Assembly: GCF_020165985.1 (NCBI RefSeq)
Contig: NZ_JAIUKZ010000015.1
Location: 706,471 to 770,470, forward strand
Length of the DNA: 64,000 nucleotides
Reading direction: 5' to 3'
Origin: Bacillus sp. RAR_GA_16
Lineage (GTDB): Bacteria; Bacillota; Bacilli; Bacillales; Guptibacillaceae
Shown: positions 1-8,229 of the stretch, in pieces
How positions within the stretch are numbered: the first letter of the stretch is position 1
Layout of the letters: every line of letters begins with the position of its first letter
Position numbers and translations under genes: made by a program
Notes under the pieces: model-generated
What the model was told of the DNA's origin: nothing
What the model saw: only the letters and a program-made list of their open reading frames with translations
Database searches by the model: none

Positions 1-58
1 CATGTATTAGGCACGCCGCCAGCGTTCGTCCTGAGCCAGGATCAAACTCTCCGATAGA
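1..58 (-). rRNA. 16S rRNA, 5' end only (partial)
   Basis: The minus strand reads the universal start of bacterial 16S rRNA (AGAGTTTGATCCTGGCTCAG, then the usual ACGAACGCTGGCGGCG). Only about the first 58 bases are in the window; the gene continues off the left edge. The exact mature 5' end is estimated from Bacillus genes. It lies downstream of the tRNA cluster on the same strand. Confidence 0.97.
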
Positions 59-176
59 AAGCTTAATCTAGCTTTTAAAACAATGTTTGTTTCCGTAGAA
101 ACAACTACTTACATGGCGTTTCGTTCAGTTTTCAAAGAGCAATTTTTCTTTCAATGTCGTTTTCAGCGACCAAACC

Positions 177-206
177 ATCATACCATGATGAGATAATCAA
201 TGTCAA
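177..206 (-). promoter_or_regulatory. Candidate rrn promoter directly ahead of 16S
   Basis: On the minus strand a TTGACA -35 box (201-206) is followed by an 18-base spacer and a TATGAT -10 box (177-182). It sits between tRNA-Ile and the 16S gene, so the rRNA can be transcribed independently of the upstream tRNAs. The leader further downstream holds TGCTCTTTGAAAACTGAA (125-142), typical of Bacillus 16S leaders. Confidence 0.75.
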
Positions 207-224
207 CAACTTTTTTTGAAAAGA

Positions 225-301
<77 letters not shown>

Positions 302-309
302 ATCTTTAA

Positions 310-383
310 TGGAGCGGGTGATGGGGATCGAACCCACGACATCAGCTTGGAAGGCTGAGGTTTTACCACTAAACTACACCCGC
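310..383 (-). tRNA. tRNA-Gly (UCC)
   Basis: A 74-base cloverleaf with a GCGGGTG/CACCCGC acceptor stem, encoded CCA, and a CUUCCAA loop giving anticodon UCC. Confidence 0.95.
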
Positions 384-391
384 AATATTGA

Positions 392-468
392 TGGTCGGGA
401 AGACAGGATTTGAACCTGCGACCCCTTGGTCCCAAACCAAGTGCTCTACCAAGCTGAGCTACTTCCCG
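392..468 (-). tRNA. tRNA-Pro (UGG)
   Basis: A 77-base cloverleaf with encoded CCA, CGGGAAG acceptor stem and UGG anticodon. Confidence 0.95.
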
Positions 469-489
469 ACATTTTTAAATTAAGTAATA

Positions 490-566
<77 letters not shown>

Positions 567-576
567 ATATTCTATT

Positions 577-662
577 TGGTGCGGTTGAGAGGACTCGAAC
601 CTCCACGGGGTCTCCCCCACTAGCCCCTCAAGCTAGCGCGTCTGCCATTCCGCCACAACCGC
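577..662 (-). tRNA. tRNA-Leu (GAG)
   Basis: An 86-base class II tRNA with a long variable arm, encoded CCA, and an anticodon stem CTAGC/GCTAG closing the loop TTGAGGG, so anticodon GAG. Confidence 0.94.
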
Positions 663-700
663 ACATCATTACTTGATGAAACGTTAGGTTAAAAAGAAAT

Positions 701-786
701 TGGTGCGGGTGAAGGGACTTGAACCCCCACGTCGTAAGACACTAGATTCCTAAGTCTAGCGCGTCTGCCAATTCCGCCACACCCGC
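701..786 (-). tRNA. tRNA-Leu (UAG), 8-base anticodon loop
   Basis: A class II tRNA with encoded CCA and a variable arm GTC-TTAC-GAC. The anticodon stem CTAGA/TCTAG encloses CTTAGGAA, eight bases instead of seven. Removing one A from GGAATC gives the usual loop CTTAGGA and restores a GATC site. This matches the pattern of single-base insertions in six protein genes of this window, so the extra base may be a sequence error; if real, the tRNA may be defective or altered in decoding. Confidence 0.88.
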
Positions 787-794
787 AAATTAAG

Positions 795-870
795 TGGTGA
801 GCCATGAAGGACTCGAACCTTCGACCCTCTGATTAAAAGTCAGATGCTCTACCAACTGAGCTAATGGCTC
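795..870 (-). tRNA. tRNA-Lys (UUU)
   Basis: A 76-base cloverleaf with GAGCCAT acceptor stem, encoded CCA and UUU anticodon. Confidence 0.96.
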
Positions 871-874
871 AACA

Positions 875-949
875 TGGCTGGGCTAGCTGGATTCGAACCA
901 GCGCATGACGGAATCAAAATCCGTTGCCTTACCGCTTGGCTATAGCCCA
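875..949 (-). tRNA. tRNA-Gln (UUG)
   Basis: A 75-base cloverleaf with TGGGCTA acceptor stem, encoded CCA and loop TTTTGAT, giving anticodon UUG. Confidence 0.95.
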
Positions 950-982
950 ACATATTATATAATCAGGTTAATTTTAAAATAA

Positions 983-1058
983 TGGCGGTCTCGACGGGAA
1001 TCGAACCCGCGATCTCCTGCGTGACAGGCAGGCATGTTAACCGCTACACCACGAGACC
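983..1058 (-). tRNA. tRNA-Asp (GUC)
   Basis: A 76-base cloverleaf with GGTCTCG acceptor stem, encoded CCA and GUC anticodon. Confidence 0.96.
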
Positions 1059-1112
1059 TTTATAACTGATTACATATCATGTTGTTGAAACGTTTTGTTT
1101 TCAAAATCATGT

Positions 1113-1187
1113 TGGTGACCCGTACGGGATTCGAACCCGTGTTACCGCCGTGAAAGGGCGGTGTCTTAACCGCTTGACCAACGGGCC
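1113..1187 (-). tRNA. tRNA-Glu (UUC)
   Basis: A 75-base cloverleaf with GGCCCGT acceptor stem (one G-U pair), encoded CCA and UUC anticodon. Confidence 0.96.
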
Positions 1188-1194
1188 ATAAAAA

Positions 1195-1285
1195 TGGCGG
1201 AGAAGGAGGGATTTGAACCCTCGCGCCGCTCGCGCGACCTACACCCTTAGCAGGGGCGCCCCTTCAGCCACTTGGGTACTTCTCC
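1195..1285 (-). tRNA. tRNA-Ser (GCU)
   Basis: A 91-base class II tRNA with a long GC-rich variable arm, encoded CCA and GCU anticodon. Confidence 0.95.
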
Positions 1286-1288
1286 GTT

Positions 1289-1363
1289 TGGCTCCACAGG
1301 TAGGATTCGAACCTACGACCGATCGGTTAACAGCCGATAGCTCTACCACTGAGCTACTGTGGA
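1289..1363 (-). tRNA. tRNA-Asn (GUU)
   Basis: A 75-base cloverleaf with TCCACAG acceptor stem, encoded CCA and GUU anticodon. It is the first gene of the cluster; Asn-Ser-Glu at the head resembles B. subtilis trnS downstream of ydcK. Confidence 0.96.
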
Positions 1364-1405
1364 ATAATGTTTAAGTTGTTGTCTCCGTTATCGGCGACAT
1401 TTAAT

Positions 1406-1434
1406 ATAATAACTCATCTAGCAAACAAAGTCAA
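1406..1434 (-). promoter_or_regulatory. Promoter of the tRNA cluster
   Basis: On the minus strand TTGACT (1429-1434), a 17-base spacer and TATTAT (1406-1411) form a near-consensus SigA promoter about 45 bases ahead of tRNA-Asn. Nothing resembling a terminator separates the tRNAs from the 16S, so this transcript may read through into the rRNA operon. Confidence 0.8.
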
Positions 1435-1539
1435 CAGCTTTTTTGAAATTAATATTTTGCTATGTATTCGTTTAGGACGTGCTCTCCGAAGAGACTTTAT
1501 TAATTTACCACATACAATCTAGGGCGTCAATAACAAGTT

Positions 1540-1992
1540 TTAATAAACTTGAATTAACTTCCCTCTGCACTTTCCGCATACGTAACGAGAGGTGTCCATC
1601 TTTCTTTTCCTTCTATACTTTGTCTTACATGCGCTACACTCATAGAAATACTTGAATGCCTCTATTCTCCTTTGACCTGGCACGACCTGACAGTATCGAG
1701 AGCCCCCAACCTCTTTTAGAAGGCGTTTGAAATCTTGATCCTGATGCTTGTACCCTTTTTTCTGAAGGTGTAAATGATAATGGCAAAGCTCATGTTTAAT
1801 AATCCCTACCAGTTCGTCAATCCCGAATTGGTCATAATGCTTTTTATTGAACTCGAGATTGTGTGAGCGAAGCAAATAACGCCCTCCTGTTGTTTTCAGT
1901 CGGGTATTGAATACAGCCCGATGGCGAAAAGCTAGCCCGAAAAACTTCTCAGATATGGTTTCAACTAACTCTTGTAATTCCTTTTCAGTCAT
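1540..1992 (-). CDS. sprT: SprT-like zinc metalloprotein (YdcK family)
   Basis: A 150-residue SprT-family protein. The zinc-metalloprotease motif HELCH lies at residues 67-71, and a C-terminal zinc ribbon is formed by CSAC (119-122) and CGKC (139-142). Length equals that of B. subtilis YdcK. The ATG at 1992 is chosen because GAGAGGAG lies eight bases upstream; an upstream in-frame start lacks such a site. Its role in Bacillus is not established; SprT relatives are linked to DNA-protein crosslink or stress proteolysis. It sits between the tRNA cluster and cmpA/tex, the same order as in B. subtilis. Confidence 0.9.
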   Translation of the reverse strand: MTEKELQELVETISEKFFGLAFRHRAVFNTRLKTTGGRYLLRSHNLEFNKKHYDQFGIDELVGIIKHELCHYHLHLQKKGYKHQDQDFKRLLKEVGGSRYCQVVPGQRRIEAFKYFYECSACKTKYRRKRKMDTSRYVCGKCRGKLIQVY

Positions 1993-2092
1993 ATGGGTTT
2001 CTCCTCTCTCTTTCGAACACATACAAGCCGTTTCTCATAAACTAATTTACATCATCATTTACAACGTGTCATTACTTAAGGGGGAGATGAAG

Positions 2093-2206
2093 TTGCCTGT
2101 TTGGTTCAAAAAGCAATTGAAACAAGCTTACCTCGAAAAAAACCGACGTCAAATTAAACTGTTAAATCAATGCTGGTTTTTCTATAAAAGAAAGCACCAC
2201 CCCTGA
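2093..2206 (+). CDS. cmpA: Cortex morphogenetic protein CmpA (37 aa)
   Basis: A 37-residue basic protein that I recognise as CmpA from its core EKN-RQIKLLNQCW-FYKRKH pattern, its size and its position between tex and sprT. In B. subtilis CmpA is made early in sporulation and works with ClpXP in quality control of SpoIVA coat assembly. The start is inferred to be TTG at 2093: GGGGGAG lies six bases upstream, whereas the ATG at 2087 abuts that ribosome-binding site. The TTG start gives exactly 37 residues. It is transcribed toward tex, and its last codons overlap the tex terminator. Confidence 0.87.
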   Translation: MPVWFKKQLKQAYLEKNRRQIKLLNQCWFFYKRKHHP

Positions 2207-2215
2207 GGGCAGTGC
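2184..2215 (-). terminator. Terminator of tex
   Basis: On the minus strand a GCAC-CCC...GGG-GTGC hairpin (2194-2215) is followed by TTTCTTTT. The hairpin overlaps the last codons of cmpA on the other strand. Confidence 0.65.
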
Positions 2216-2221
2216 TAGTGC

Positions 2222-4396
2222 TTATGATGGTTGAAGCATTGTTAAAGCAATACGCTCACGTTTAAGGTCCACTTGATCAACCCAGACAGTTACAACTTGT
2301 CCGACGTGGACGACTTCCATTGGGTTTTTCACATAGCGATTTGTTAACTTCGAAATATGAACAAGCCCATCCTGTTTTACTCCTATATCAATAAAGGCAC
2401 CAAAGTCAACAACATTTCTAACTGTACCTTCTAATTCCATACCCTGTTCTAAATCTTCCATTTTCAAAACATCCGTCTTTAAAATCGGTTGTGAAAGTTC
2501 GTCTCGAGGATCTCGACCGGGTTTTTGTAGAGAAGTCACAATATCTTTCAACGTTATTTCACCTATATTAAGAGCTGAGGCAGTATCTTTCATAGACAAG
2601 TCAGAAAGAGACGCCACAAGTTTTTCTGTTCCAATATCCGCGGGCTTACAATCGATCCGTTCTAAGAGAGCTTTTGTAACGTCATAGCTTTCCGGGTGAA
2701 TTTCAGTTTGATCAAGAGGCTGTTTTCCTCCCATGATTCTAAGGAACCCGATGCACTGTTCATATGTTTTCGCACCTAGTCTCGGAACCTTTTTTAACTG
2801 CACTCGACTTGTGAACTTCCCTTCTTCATCTCGTTTTTTTACAATATTCATAGCAACCGCCCTAGACAGACCCGCCACGTATTGTAAAAGCGATACTGAA
2901 GCTGTATTTACATTAACGCCAACCTGGTTTACAGCCGTCTCCACGACAAAGGTTAGTTGATCATTTAATTTTTTTTGAGATACATCGTGCTGGTACTGAC
3001 CAACTCCCACAGACTTTGGATCAATTTTCACTAGCTCTGCCAGTGGATCTTGAACCCTTCTCGCAATGGAAACAGCTGAGCGTTCTTCGACTTGAAGATC
3101 AGGAAATTCCTCTCGTGCAAGGTCAGAAGCTGAATAAACACTTGCGCCTGCCTCATTGACAATAAGATAAACCACTTTTTGTTCAACTTCTTTAATGACA
3201 TCCGCAATAAATTGTTCTGTTTCACGTGATGCAGTACCGTTTCCAATCGCAATCATTTCAATATCGTACTCATTGATCATTTTCATCACAGCTGCTTTTG
3301 ACTTTTCAACTTCCGATTTCGGTGGTGTCGGATAAATGACCGATACATTTAACATCTTGCCTGTATCGTCCACAACAGCTAGTTTACACCCAGTTCGATA
3401 GGCAGGGTCCACACCAAGAACTCTTTTCCCTTTTAGCGGCGGTTGTAGTAATAGGTGCTTTAAATTCTCGGAAAAGATATGAATGGCCTGATCTTCAGCT
3501 CGTTCCGTTAACTCTTTTCGTATCTCCCTTTCTACTGAAGGTTGAATAAGTCGTTTGTAACTATCCGTAATGGCTTCTTCAAGGATCACTGCACAACCTT
3601 GTTTTTGATTTTTAATGGTTTTTCGTTTTAGATAGTCGTGAATAGAATCAGTTGGAGGCGTAATGGATGCTCGTATAACTTTTTCCTTTTCTCCTCTATT
3701 AATGGCAAGAATACGATGTGGGACAATCTTGGATATGCCTTCTTGATAGGAATAGTACATTTCAAATATCTGTTTAGGATCTTCTTCTTCTGATTTCACA
3801 GCCGTTTGAAGGAGTCCATGTTGAAATGTCCTCGCTCTTATCCATTTTCGAGCTTCAGCATCATCGGAAATCCATTCTGCGATGATATCCTGCGCTCCTT
3901 GAATGGCATCTTCCACTGAAGCGACTTCATTTTCATCTGATATGTAATTCTTAGCAATCTGTGATGGATCGTCACTTCCATCCTCTAGAATCCAACGGGC
4001 AAGAGGTTCTAACCCTTTTTCTTTAGCAATGGTAGCCTTTGTACGCTTCTTTTGTTTATATGGACGATAGATATCCTCTACTTCTTGAAGCTTTGTAGCA
4101 GCTTTTAGTTGCTTCTGTAGTTCATCTGTTAGTTTATCCTGCTCTTGAATAAGACGGATCACTTCTTCTTTTCGCTGATCCAAATTCTGAAGGTAGGTCC
4201 ACGCTTCCTGGATATCTCTTAGCTGAACTTCATCTAGCCCACCTGTTAACTCCTTACGATAACGGGCAATGAAGGGAACCGTATTCCCATCATTTAATAA
4301 TGTGATTACTTCTCTTACACTTCGTTCAGCAAGCTTCAAATTTTGAGCAACTTTACGAAAATGTTCAGATTGTTTTTGCTCTATTGTCATTTCCAA
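2222..4396 (-). CDS. tex: Tex family RNA-binding transcription accessory protein
   Basis: A 724-residue Tex/YdcI protein. Family order is recognisable: N-terminal helical region, a YqgF/RuvC-like domain in the centre (GKRVLGVDPAYRTGCKLAVV), helix-hairpin-helix repeats, and a C-terminal S1 RNA-binding domain (about residues 645-720, with VDFGAFIDIG and GLVHIS). Tex proteins bind nucleic acid and influence transcription; the exact role in Bacillus is unclear. The TTG start at 4396 is preceded by AAGGAGG at seven bases; an ATG two codons later is an alternative with poorer spacing. It lies directly downstream of rsbX. Confidence 0.93.
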   Translation of the reverse strand: MEMTIEQKQSEHFRKVAQNLKLAERSVREVITLLNDGNTVPFIARYRKELTGGLDEVQLRDIQEAWTYLQNLDQRKEEVIRLIQEQDKLTDELQKQLKAATKLQEVEDIYRPYKQKKRTKATIAKEKGLEPLARWILEDGSDDPSQIAKNYISDENEVASVEDAIQGAQDIIAEWISDDAEARKWIRARTFQHGLLQTAVKSEEEDPKQIFEMYYSYQEGISKIVPHRILAINRGEKEKVIRASITPPTDSIHDYLKRKTIKNQKQGCAVILEEAITDSYKRLIQPSVEREIRKELTERAEDQAIHIFSENLKHLLLQPPLKGKRVLGVDPAYRTGCKLAVVDDTGKMLNVSVIYPTPPKSEVEKSKAAVMKMINEYDIEMIAIGNGTASRETEQFIADVIKEVEQKVVYLIVNEAGASVYSASDLAREEFPDLQVEERSAVSIARRVQDPLAELVKIDPKSVGVGQYQHDVSQKKLNDQLTFVVETAVNQVGVNVNTASVSLLQYVAGLSRAVAMNIVKKRDEEGKFTSRVQLKKVPRLGAKTYEQCIGFLRIMGGKQPLDQTEIHPESYDVTKALLERIDCKPADIGTEKLVASLSDLSMKDTASALNIGEITLKDIVTSLQKPGRDPRDELSQPILKTDVLKMEDLEQGMELEGTVRNVVDFGAFIDIGVKQDGLVHISKLTNRYVKNPMEVVHVGQVVTVWVDQVDLKRERIALTMLQPS

Positions 4397-4511
4397 AACA
4401 ATTCCTCCTTAAGAGCCATTCCATATTAGTATCAGTTTACCGGATAAGTTGAATTGTTAAAAGCTCCCCTCAAAAAAACTACCATGAATGGCTTCCATAT
4501 TTTTAATGAAA

Positions 4512-4550
4512 ATAAAAAAAGTTCTTCCTATATTAAAACGGAAGAACTTT
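4512..4550 (-). terminator. Terminator after rsbX (SigB operon end)
   Basis: Minus-strand hairpin GTTCTTCC/GGAAGAAC (4521-4528 with 4540-4547) followed by seven T residues. Confidence 0.85.
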
Positions 4551-5152
4551 TATACTGTTTTCCCTACAAGTAGAGTGATGTCATCATTTGTAGATGGAAG
4601 CATATCCGTTAGATGTTGAAACGACTCATGTACGGAATCAAAACGAGCGATCATCGAATAGTTTTTTGAACTGATTTGCACGCCATCAGAATAGGTGACA
4701 AATGAAGAACCTGAAGGATAGTCAATGGTTTGCACTTTCACTTTTTGAAGCTTACCTGACAGGTATCCTGAATAAGAGATCGGGCGAAGGATTTTTCCAT
4801 CTGGTTGATAGATAATCAAATTAATATTCCCAATTCCACTATACTCAAGTTGTCTTGTCTTTAAATCAAGCTTGAAAACCGAAAGAACACATCCACGTTT
4901 ACCTCTCATCTCTTCATTTGCACGGTTCATTAACGCCTCAACATCTTCATCTTGATGTTTCTTGACGGCATTAATAGCAGCTAGAGAAGAATCCTTGGCC
5001 ATATCCCCACTGCCAAGACCATCTGCTACAGCACAAATGAAATAATCGGATGTTTCAGCTACATAATAGCTGTCGCCGCATAACTGATTGCCCGCCTTCG
5101 GCTTTTGGTACGCCGCCACCGTAAGCTTTTCAAATTCATGATGATGAATCAT
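4550..5152 (-). CDS. rsbX: RsbX, PP2C-type phosphatase of the stressosome
   Basis: A 200-residue PP2C-fold phosphatase. Metal-binding aspartates are visible in CGDSYY (residues 25-30), AVADGLGSG (41-49) and TYSDGVQ near the C-terminus. In B. subtilis RsbX dephosphorylates RsbS (and RsbR), resetting the stressosome after stress. It is the last gene of the rsbRSTUVW-sigB-rsbX operon, two bases after sigB, and is followed by a strong terminator. Position and length match the family. Confidence 0.93.
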   Translation of the reverse strand: MIHHHEFEKLTVAAYQKPKAGNQLCGDSYYVAETSDYFICAVADGLGSGDMAKDSSLAAINAVKKHQDEDVEALMNRANEEMRGKRGCVLSVFKLDLKTRQLEYSGIGNINLIIYQPDGKILRPISYSGYLSGKLQKVKVQTIDYPSGSSFVTYSDGVQISSKNYSMIARFDSVHESFQHLTDMLPSTNDDITLLVGKTV

Positions 5153-5154
5153 GA

Positions 5155-5946
5155 CTAGAAAGCCTCCGTGGGTTCAATTCGGATCGCTTGTCTTAACTTT
5201 TCAAGTGCTCTTCTTTGCAGACGGGAAACATGCATTTGTGAAATACCGAGCTTCTCACCCGTCTCTTTCTGACTCATATTCTCGAAGTACGTACAATTTA
5301 GAATTTCTTGTTCTCTTTCTGTTAAAACGGCAAAAGCTTTCTTAAGAAGCATCTGTTGGTCTACTAGATCAAATCCTTGTTCTTGATCGCCTACAAGATC
5401 GAGTAAGGTAACTGTGCTTCCTTCTTGATCTGCTTCAATTGAACTATCAACAGAAAGTGCTTGATAACTTTTGCCCATTTCCATTGTTTCAAGTACTTCT
5501 TCCTCAGACACATTTAAATACTCGGCAAGTTCGTCAACCTTAGGAGAACGTTGAAGTTCATTTGTAAGTTCTTCGACTGCCTTTTTAATACGAGGCCCAA
5601 GCTCTTTGATCCTTCTTGGAACATGCACGCTCCACGTTTTATCTCGAATAAAGCGTTTAATCTCCCCAACGATGGTAGGAACAGCAAAGGACTCAAAGCT
5701 TCTACCGAATTCAGGGTCGTAACGACGAAGCGCTGCAAGTAATCCGATCATTCCAACTTGAGAAAGATCATCGTGGATGCTTTTCCCTTTAGAAAACTTA
5801 CGTGCGAGCGATTGAACAAGATCTTGATATCGTTCGACTAACTTCAGTTGAACAACTTCATCAGTCGGATCCTTTTGATATTGTTCAATCCATTCATATA
5901 CCTCGTTGTTATTGTTATTGCGGGGATGATGAGATTGTGTCGGCAT
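5155..5946 (-). CDS. sigB: General stress sigma factor SigB
   Basis: A 263-residue group 3 sigma factor. Region 2 (DDLSQVGMIGLLAAL and the RRYDPEFG segment), region 3 (VPRRIKELGPRIKKA) and region 4 (LTEREQEILNCTYFENMSQ, then a helix-turn-helix) are all present. SigB directs the general stress regulon and is held by the anti-sigma factor RsbW. The start overlaps the end of rsbW by 32 bases, implying translational coupling, as in B. subtilis. Confidence 0.97.
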   Translation of the reverse strand: MPTQSHHPRNNNNNEVYEWIEQYQKDPTDEVVQLKLVERYQDLVQSLARKFSKGKSIHDDLSQVGMIGLLAALRRYDPEFGRSFESFAVPTIVGEIKRFIRDKTWSVHVPRRIKELGPRIKKAVEELTNELQRSPKVDELAEYLNVSEEEVLETMEMGKSYQALSVDSSIEADQEGSTVTLLDLVGDQEQGFDLVDQQMLLKKAFAVLTEREQEILNCTYFENMSQKETGEKLGISQMHVSRLQRRALEKLRQAIRIEPTEAF

Positions 5947-6397
5947 CTACTTCCACCCCATCTCTGTGGAGGAACTTCGTCATCATGACTACTACTCCGT
6001 CCTCTCCACTGATTTCCACTTTATCCATCAGTGATTCAATCAGAAAGAGTCCCAATCCTCCCTCACTGAGTTGTTCTACTGATTTATCACTATCAACTGG
6101 TCCTAGTTTTTCAGACACTTTTGTATAGTCGAAGCTTTGACCACGATCTAAAACCATCATTTCTAGACGATCTTCATAGATACCAAATCCAATCGTGATT
6201 TGGCCTTTTTCATCTTCTTTATAAGCGTGGTTAACAGCATTCGTACATGCCTCTGATAAAGCTATCTTAATGTCTTCAATTTCATCGTAAGAGTAGCCCA
6301 TTCGGTTTGCAATTCCAGATACCGTCAATCTTGTCACACCAACAAATTCTGCTTGTGCAGGGATTTTCATTTCAACAAAGTCTGAAATGTTTATCAC
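5915..6397 (-). CDS. rsbW: Anti-sigma-B factor and serine kinase RsbW
   Basis: A 160-residue GHKL-type kinase. The N-box (EACTNAVNHAY), the nucleotide-binding DRGQSFD segment and the G-rich GGLGLFLI box are visible. RsbW binds SigB when RsbV is phosphorylated and inactivates RsbV by phosphorylating its serine. It overlaps rsbV by four bases and sigB by 32, consistent with tight stoichiometric coupling. Confidence 0.96.
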   Translation of the reverse strand: MINISDFVEMKIPAQAEFVGVTRLTVSGIANRMGYSYDEIEDIKIALSEACTNAVNHAYKEDEKGQITIGFGIYEDRLEMMVLDRGQSFDYTKVSEKLGPVDSDKSVEQLSEGGLGLFLIESLMDKVEISGEDGVVVMMTKFLHRDGVEVDADTISSSPQ

Positions 6398-6723
6398 TTT
6401 GATCCCCCCTTTACGTCTTCAATGTCGATCACTTCATCAAGTCCAGTGATTTCGAAAAGACGCTGTACGCGTGAAGTCATTCCAGTCAATTTCAACGAGC
6501 TACCGTGCTCTTTAGATGATTTCAGCGCACCAACAAAAACACCTAAACCTGTGCTATCCATATAATTAACATCACTAAGATGAACGAGCGTCTCATGACC
6601 TTCTTTACCAGTTAGCGGAAGTAGAGCTTCTCGTAACTGAGGCGCTGTGTAAGCGTCAATCTCCCCACCTATATGTAAATGATGTGTATTCTCATGATCT
6701 TCTTGTTTGATCTGTAAATTCAT
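6394..6723 (-). CDS. rsbV: Anti-anti-sigma factor RsbV
   Basis: A 109-residue STAS-domain protein. The phosphorylatable serine is Ser57 in the conserved NYMDSTGLGVF segment, corresponding to Ser56 of B. subtilis RsbV. Unphosphorylated RsbV sequesters RsbW and frees SigB. A candidate SigB promoter lies at the end of rsbU just ahead of this gene, which would give the rsbV-rsbW-sigB-rsbX part its own autoregulated transcript. Confidence 0.96.
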   Translation of the reverse strand: MNLQIKQEDHENTHHLHIGGEIDAYTAPQLREALLPLTGKEGHETLVHLSDVNYMDSTGLGVFVGALKSSKEHGSSLKLTGMTSRVQRLFEITGLDEVIDIEDVKGGSK

Positions 6724-6778
6724 AACATTACCCCCTGTTAGGTTGCTTCTAATTTTTAGTTAAAGCCATTATTTCCTT

Positions 6779-6804
6779 ATTCCACTCTTAGAAAGAAGTT
6801 AAAC
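6779..6804 (-). promoter_or_regulatory. Candidate SigB-dependent promoter ahead of rsbV
   Basis: On the minus strand GTTTAA (6799-6804) is followed by 14 bases and TGGAAT (6779-6784), close to the SigB consensus GTTTAA-N12-15-GGGTAT (four of six at -10). It overlaps the rsbU stop codon, the same place as the internal SigB promoter in B. subtilis. Confidence 0.65.
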
Positions 6805-7809
6805 CTCGCGTCGTAAAATAACAAGGGTGAAATCATCTCTGAGTTCAAACTCTTGCAAACGCTCAAGTTCACGGTAAACCTCTTCCACAATTTCTTGTGC
6901 TGAGAGGTGAATATATTTACGAATCAACGCTACGATTTCATCACGTTCAATAAAACCATTTGTCGAACGGCATTCAGTAACACCGTCAGAAAGCATGATA
7001 ACCATATCATTTCCATTAAGTACTCGCTGGTATTCTTGATAGGAGGTTTTCTTTGATACTCCTAAAACAAGCCCTTTTGTAAAGAGCTCTTCAAATTCAT
7101 CTTTTTGCGAATCGTAAAAAAAGCCCGGTTCATGACCGGCTCCAGCGTAATAAAATGAATGAACCCTTGGATCATATAAACCATAAAACATGGTAATAAA
7201 CATATTAGGATCAACATTTTGTTCGACAACGCGGTTTAGATTTTCAAGAACAGCTCCAGGCTGCATTCGCTGCTCAGGCGCACTGTCCATTGTATACTTA
7301 ATCATACTCATACAAAGCGCAGCAGGAATTCCTTTGCCGATGACATCGGCGATCGCTACACTTACACAATCATTTTCATCCTGAACAAAGTGATAGTAAT
7401 CCCCGCTCATTTTCTGGGCGGGTTTACTAATCGCACCTATATCAAGATTCGGAACTTCCGGTTTATCCCCTGCAAGAAGCGTTTGTTGCATATTTGCAGC
7501 AATTTCAATTTCGGATTCTAACTGCTGCTGACGACTTCGAAGACTTTGATGCTCTCGATAGGCAAAACCGTAGCCAATCATCATTTCAAGCAAAAAATCA
7601 TACGAGTTTTTAAGCGGCTCAGGAATATCAGGAAATAGTTCCTCTAGAACACTTACGTGGAGACTGACTGCTTCTTCAGGCGATATCTTCTGTTCAATCA
7701 TCTTACGACTAAACTGCTGTCCTTTATATAATGTTTGTTCAGACTGCTCTTCTAAATAGTTTTCTAATATTGCTTTATACTTTTGATATTGAAGATCTCG
7801 GTCGTCCAT
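6799..7809 (-). CDS. rsbU: PP2C phosphatase RsbU
   Basis: A 336-residue protein: an N-terminal helical RsbT-binding domain (about residues 1-90) followed by a coiled-coil linker and a PP2C/SpoIIE-type phosphatase domain (KMSGDYYHFV, VAIADVIGKGIPAAL, MLSDGVTE). RsbT released from the stressosome binds the N-terminal region and activates dephosphorylation of RsbV-P. It lies 15 bases downstream of rsbT in the operon. Confidence 0.96.
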   Translation of the reverse strand: MDDRDLQYQKYKAILENYLEEQSEQTLYKGQQFSRKMIEQKISPEEAVSLHVSVLEELFPDIPEPLKNSYDFLLEMMIGYGFAYREHQSLRSRQQQLESEIEIAANMQQTLLAGDKPEVPNLDIGAISKPAQKMSGDYYHFVQDENDCVSVAIADVIGKGIPAALCMSMIKYTMDSAPEQRMQPGAVLENLNRVVEQNVDPNMFITMFYGLYDPRVHSFYYAGAGHEPGFFYDSQKDEFEELFTKGLVLGVSKKTSYQEYQRVLNGNDMVIMLSDGVTECRSTNGFIERDEIVALIRKYIHLSAQEIVEEVYRELERLQEFELRDDFTLVILRREV

Positions 7810-7824
7810 TATGCTCTATCCTCC

Positions 7825-8226
7825 TTAACGGAGCCATTTAATAGAAGTGATAACTGTTCCTTCATTCTCTTTTGAATCAATTGTAAACTCATCCATTAAT
7901 CGTTTAACTCCCGGAAGACCAGCTCCAAGACCACCAGAGGTTGTAAAACCATCTTCCATTACTTTTCTAATGTCTTTAATTCCTGGACCCGAATCGGATG
8001 CTTCGATTTTAAGTCCAAATTTACCACCGCTTTCTACACGTTCAATGGCTACTTCGCCACTTCCAGCATAGAGATATATATTACGCGCTAGTTCAGAAAT
8101 AGCCGTTGTAATACGAGCTTGATCGACCGTGCCGAAGCCTAGTTCTTTCGCTATATTTCTCCCAGACTGCCTCGCCTTCACGATATCCCATTCATTTCGA
8201 ACTTCCACACAGGATTGGATATTCAT
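7825..8226 (-). CDS. rsbT: Serine/threonine kinase RsbT
   Basis: A 133-residue GHKL-fold kinase related to RsbW (ITTAISELARNIYLYAG as N-box, SDSGPGI, GGLGAGLPGVKRLMD). RsbT phosphorylates RsbR and RsbS in the stressosome and, once released, activates RsbU. Three bases separate it from rsbS. Confidence 0.96.
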   Translation of the reverse strand: MNIQSCVEVRNEWDIVKARQSGRNIAKELGFGTVDQARITTAISELARNIYLYAGSGEVAIERVESGGKFGLKIEASDSGPGIKDIRKVMEDGFTTSGGLGAGLPGVKRLMDEFTIDSKENEGTVITSIKWLR

Positions 8227-8229
8227 AAC

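Noticed and set aside
701..786. Idea that the eight-base-loop tRNA-Leu suppresses the six frameshifts
   Set aside because: The quadruplets it could read (CCUA or CUAA type) do not occur at the frameshift sites, so suppression is not supported.
1907..2092. A longer plus-strand frame running into cmpA
   Set aside because: It overlaps sprT on the other strand, has no ribosome-binding site and adds residues absent from the 37-residue CmpA family.
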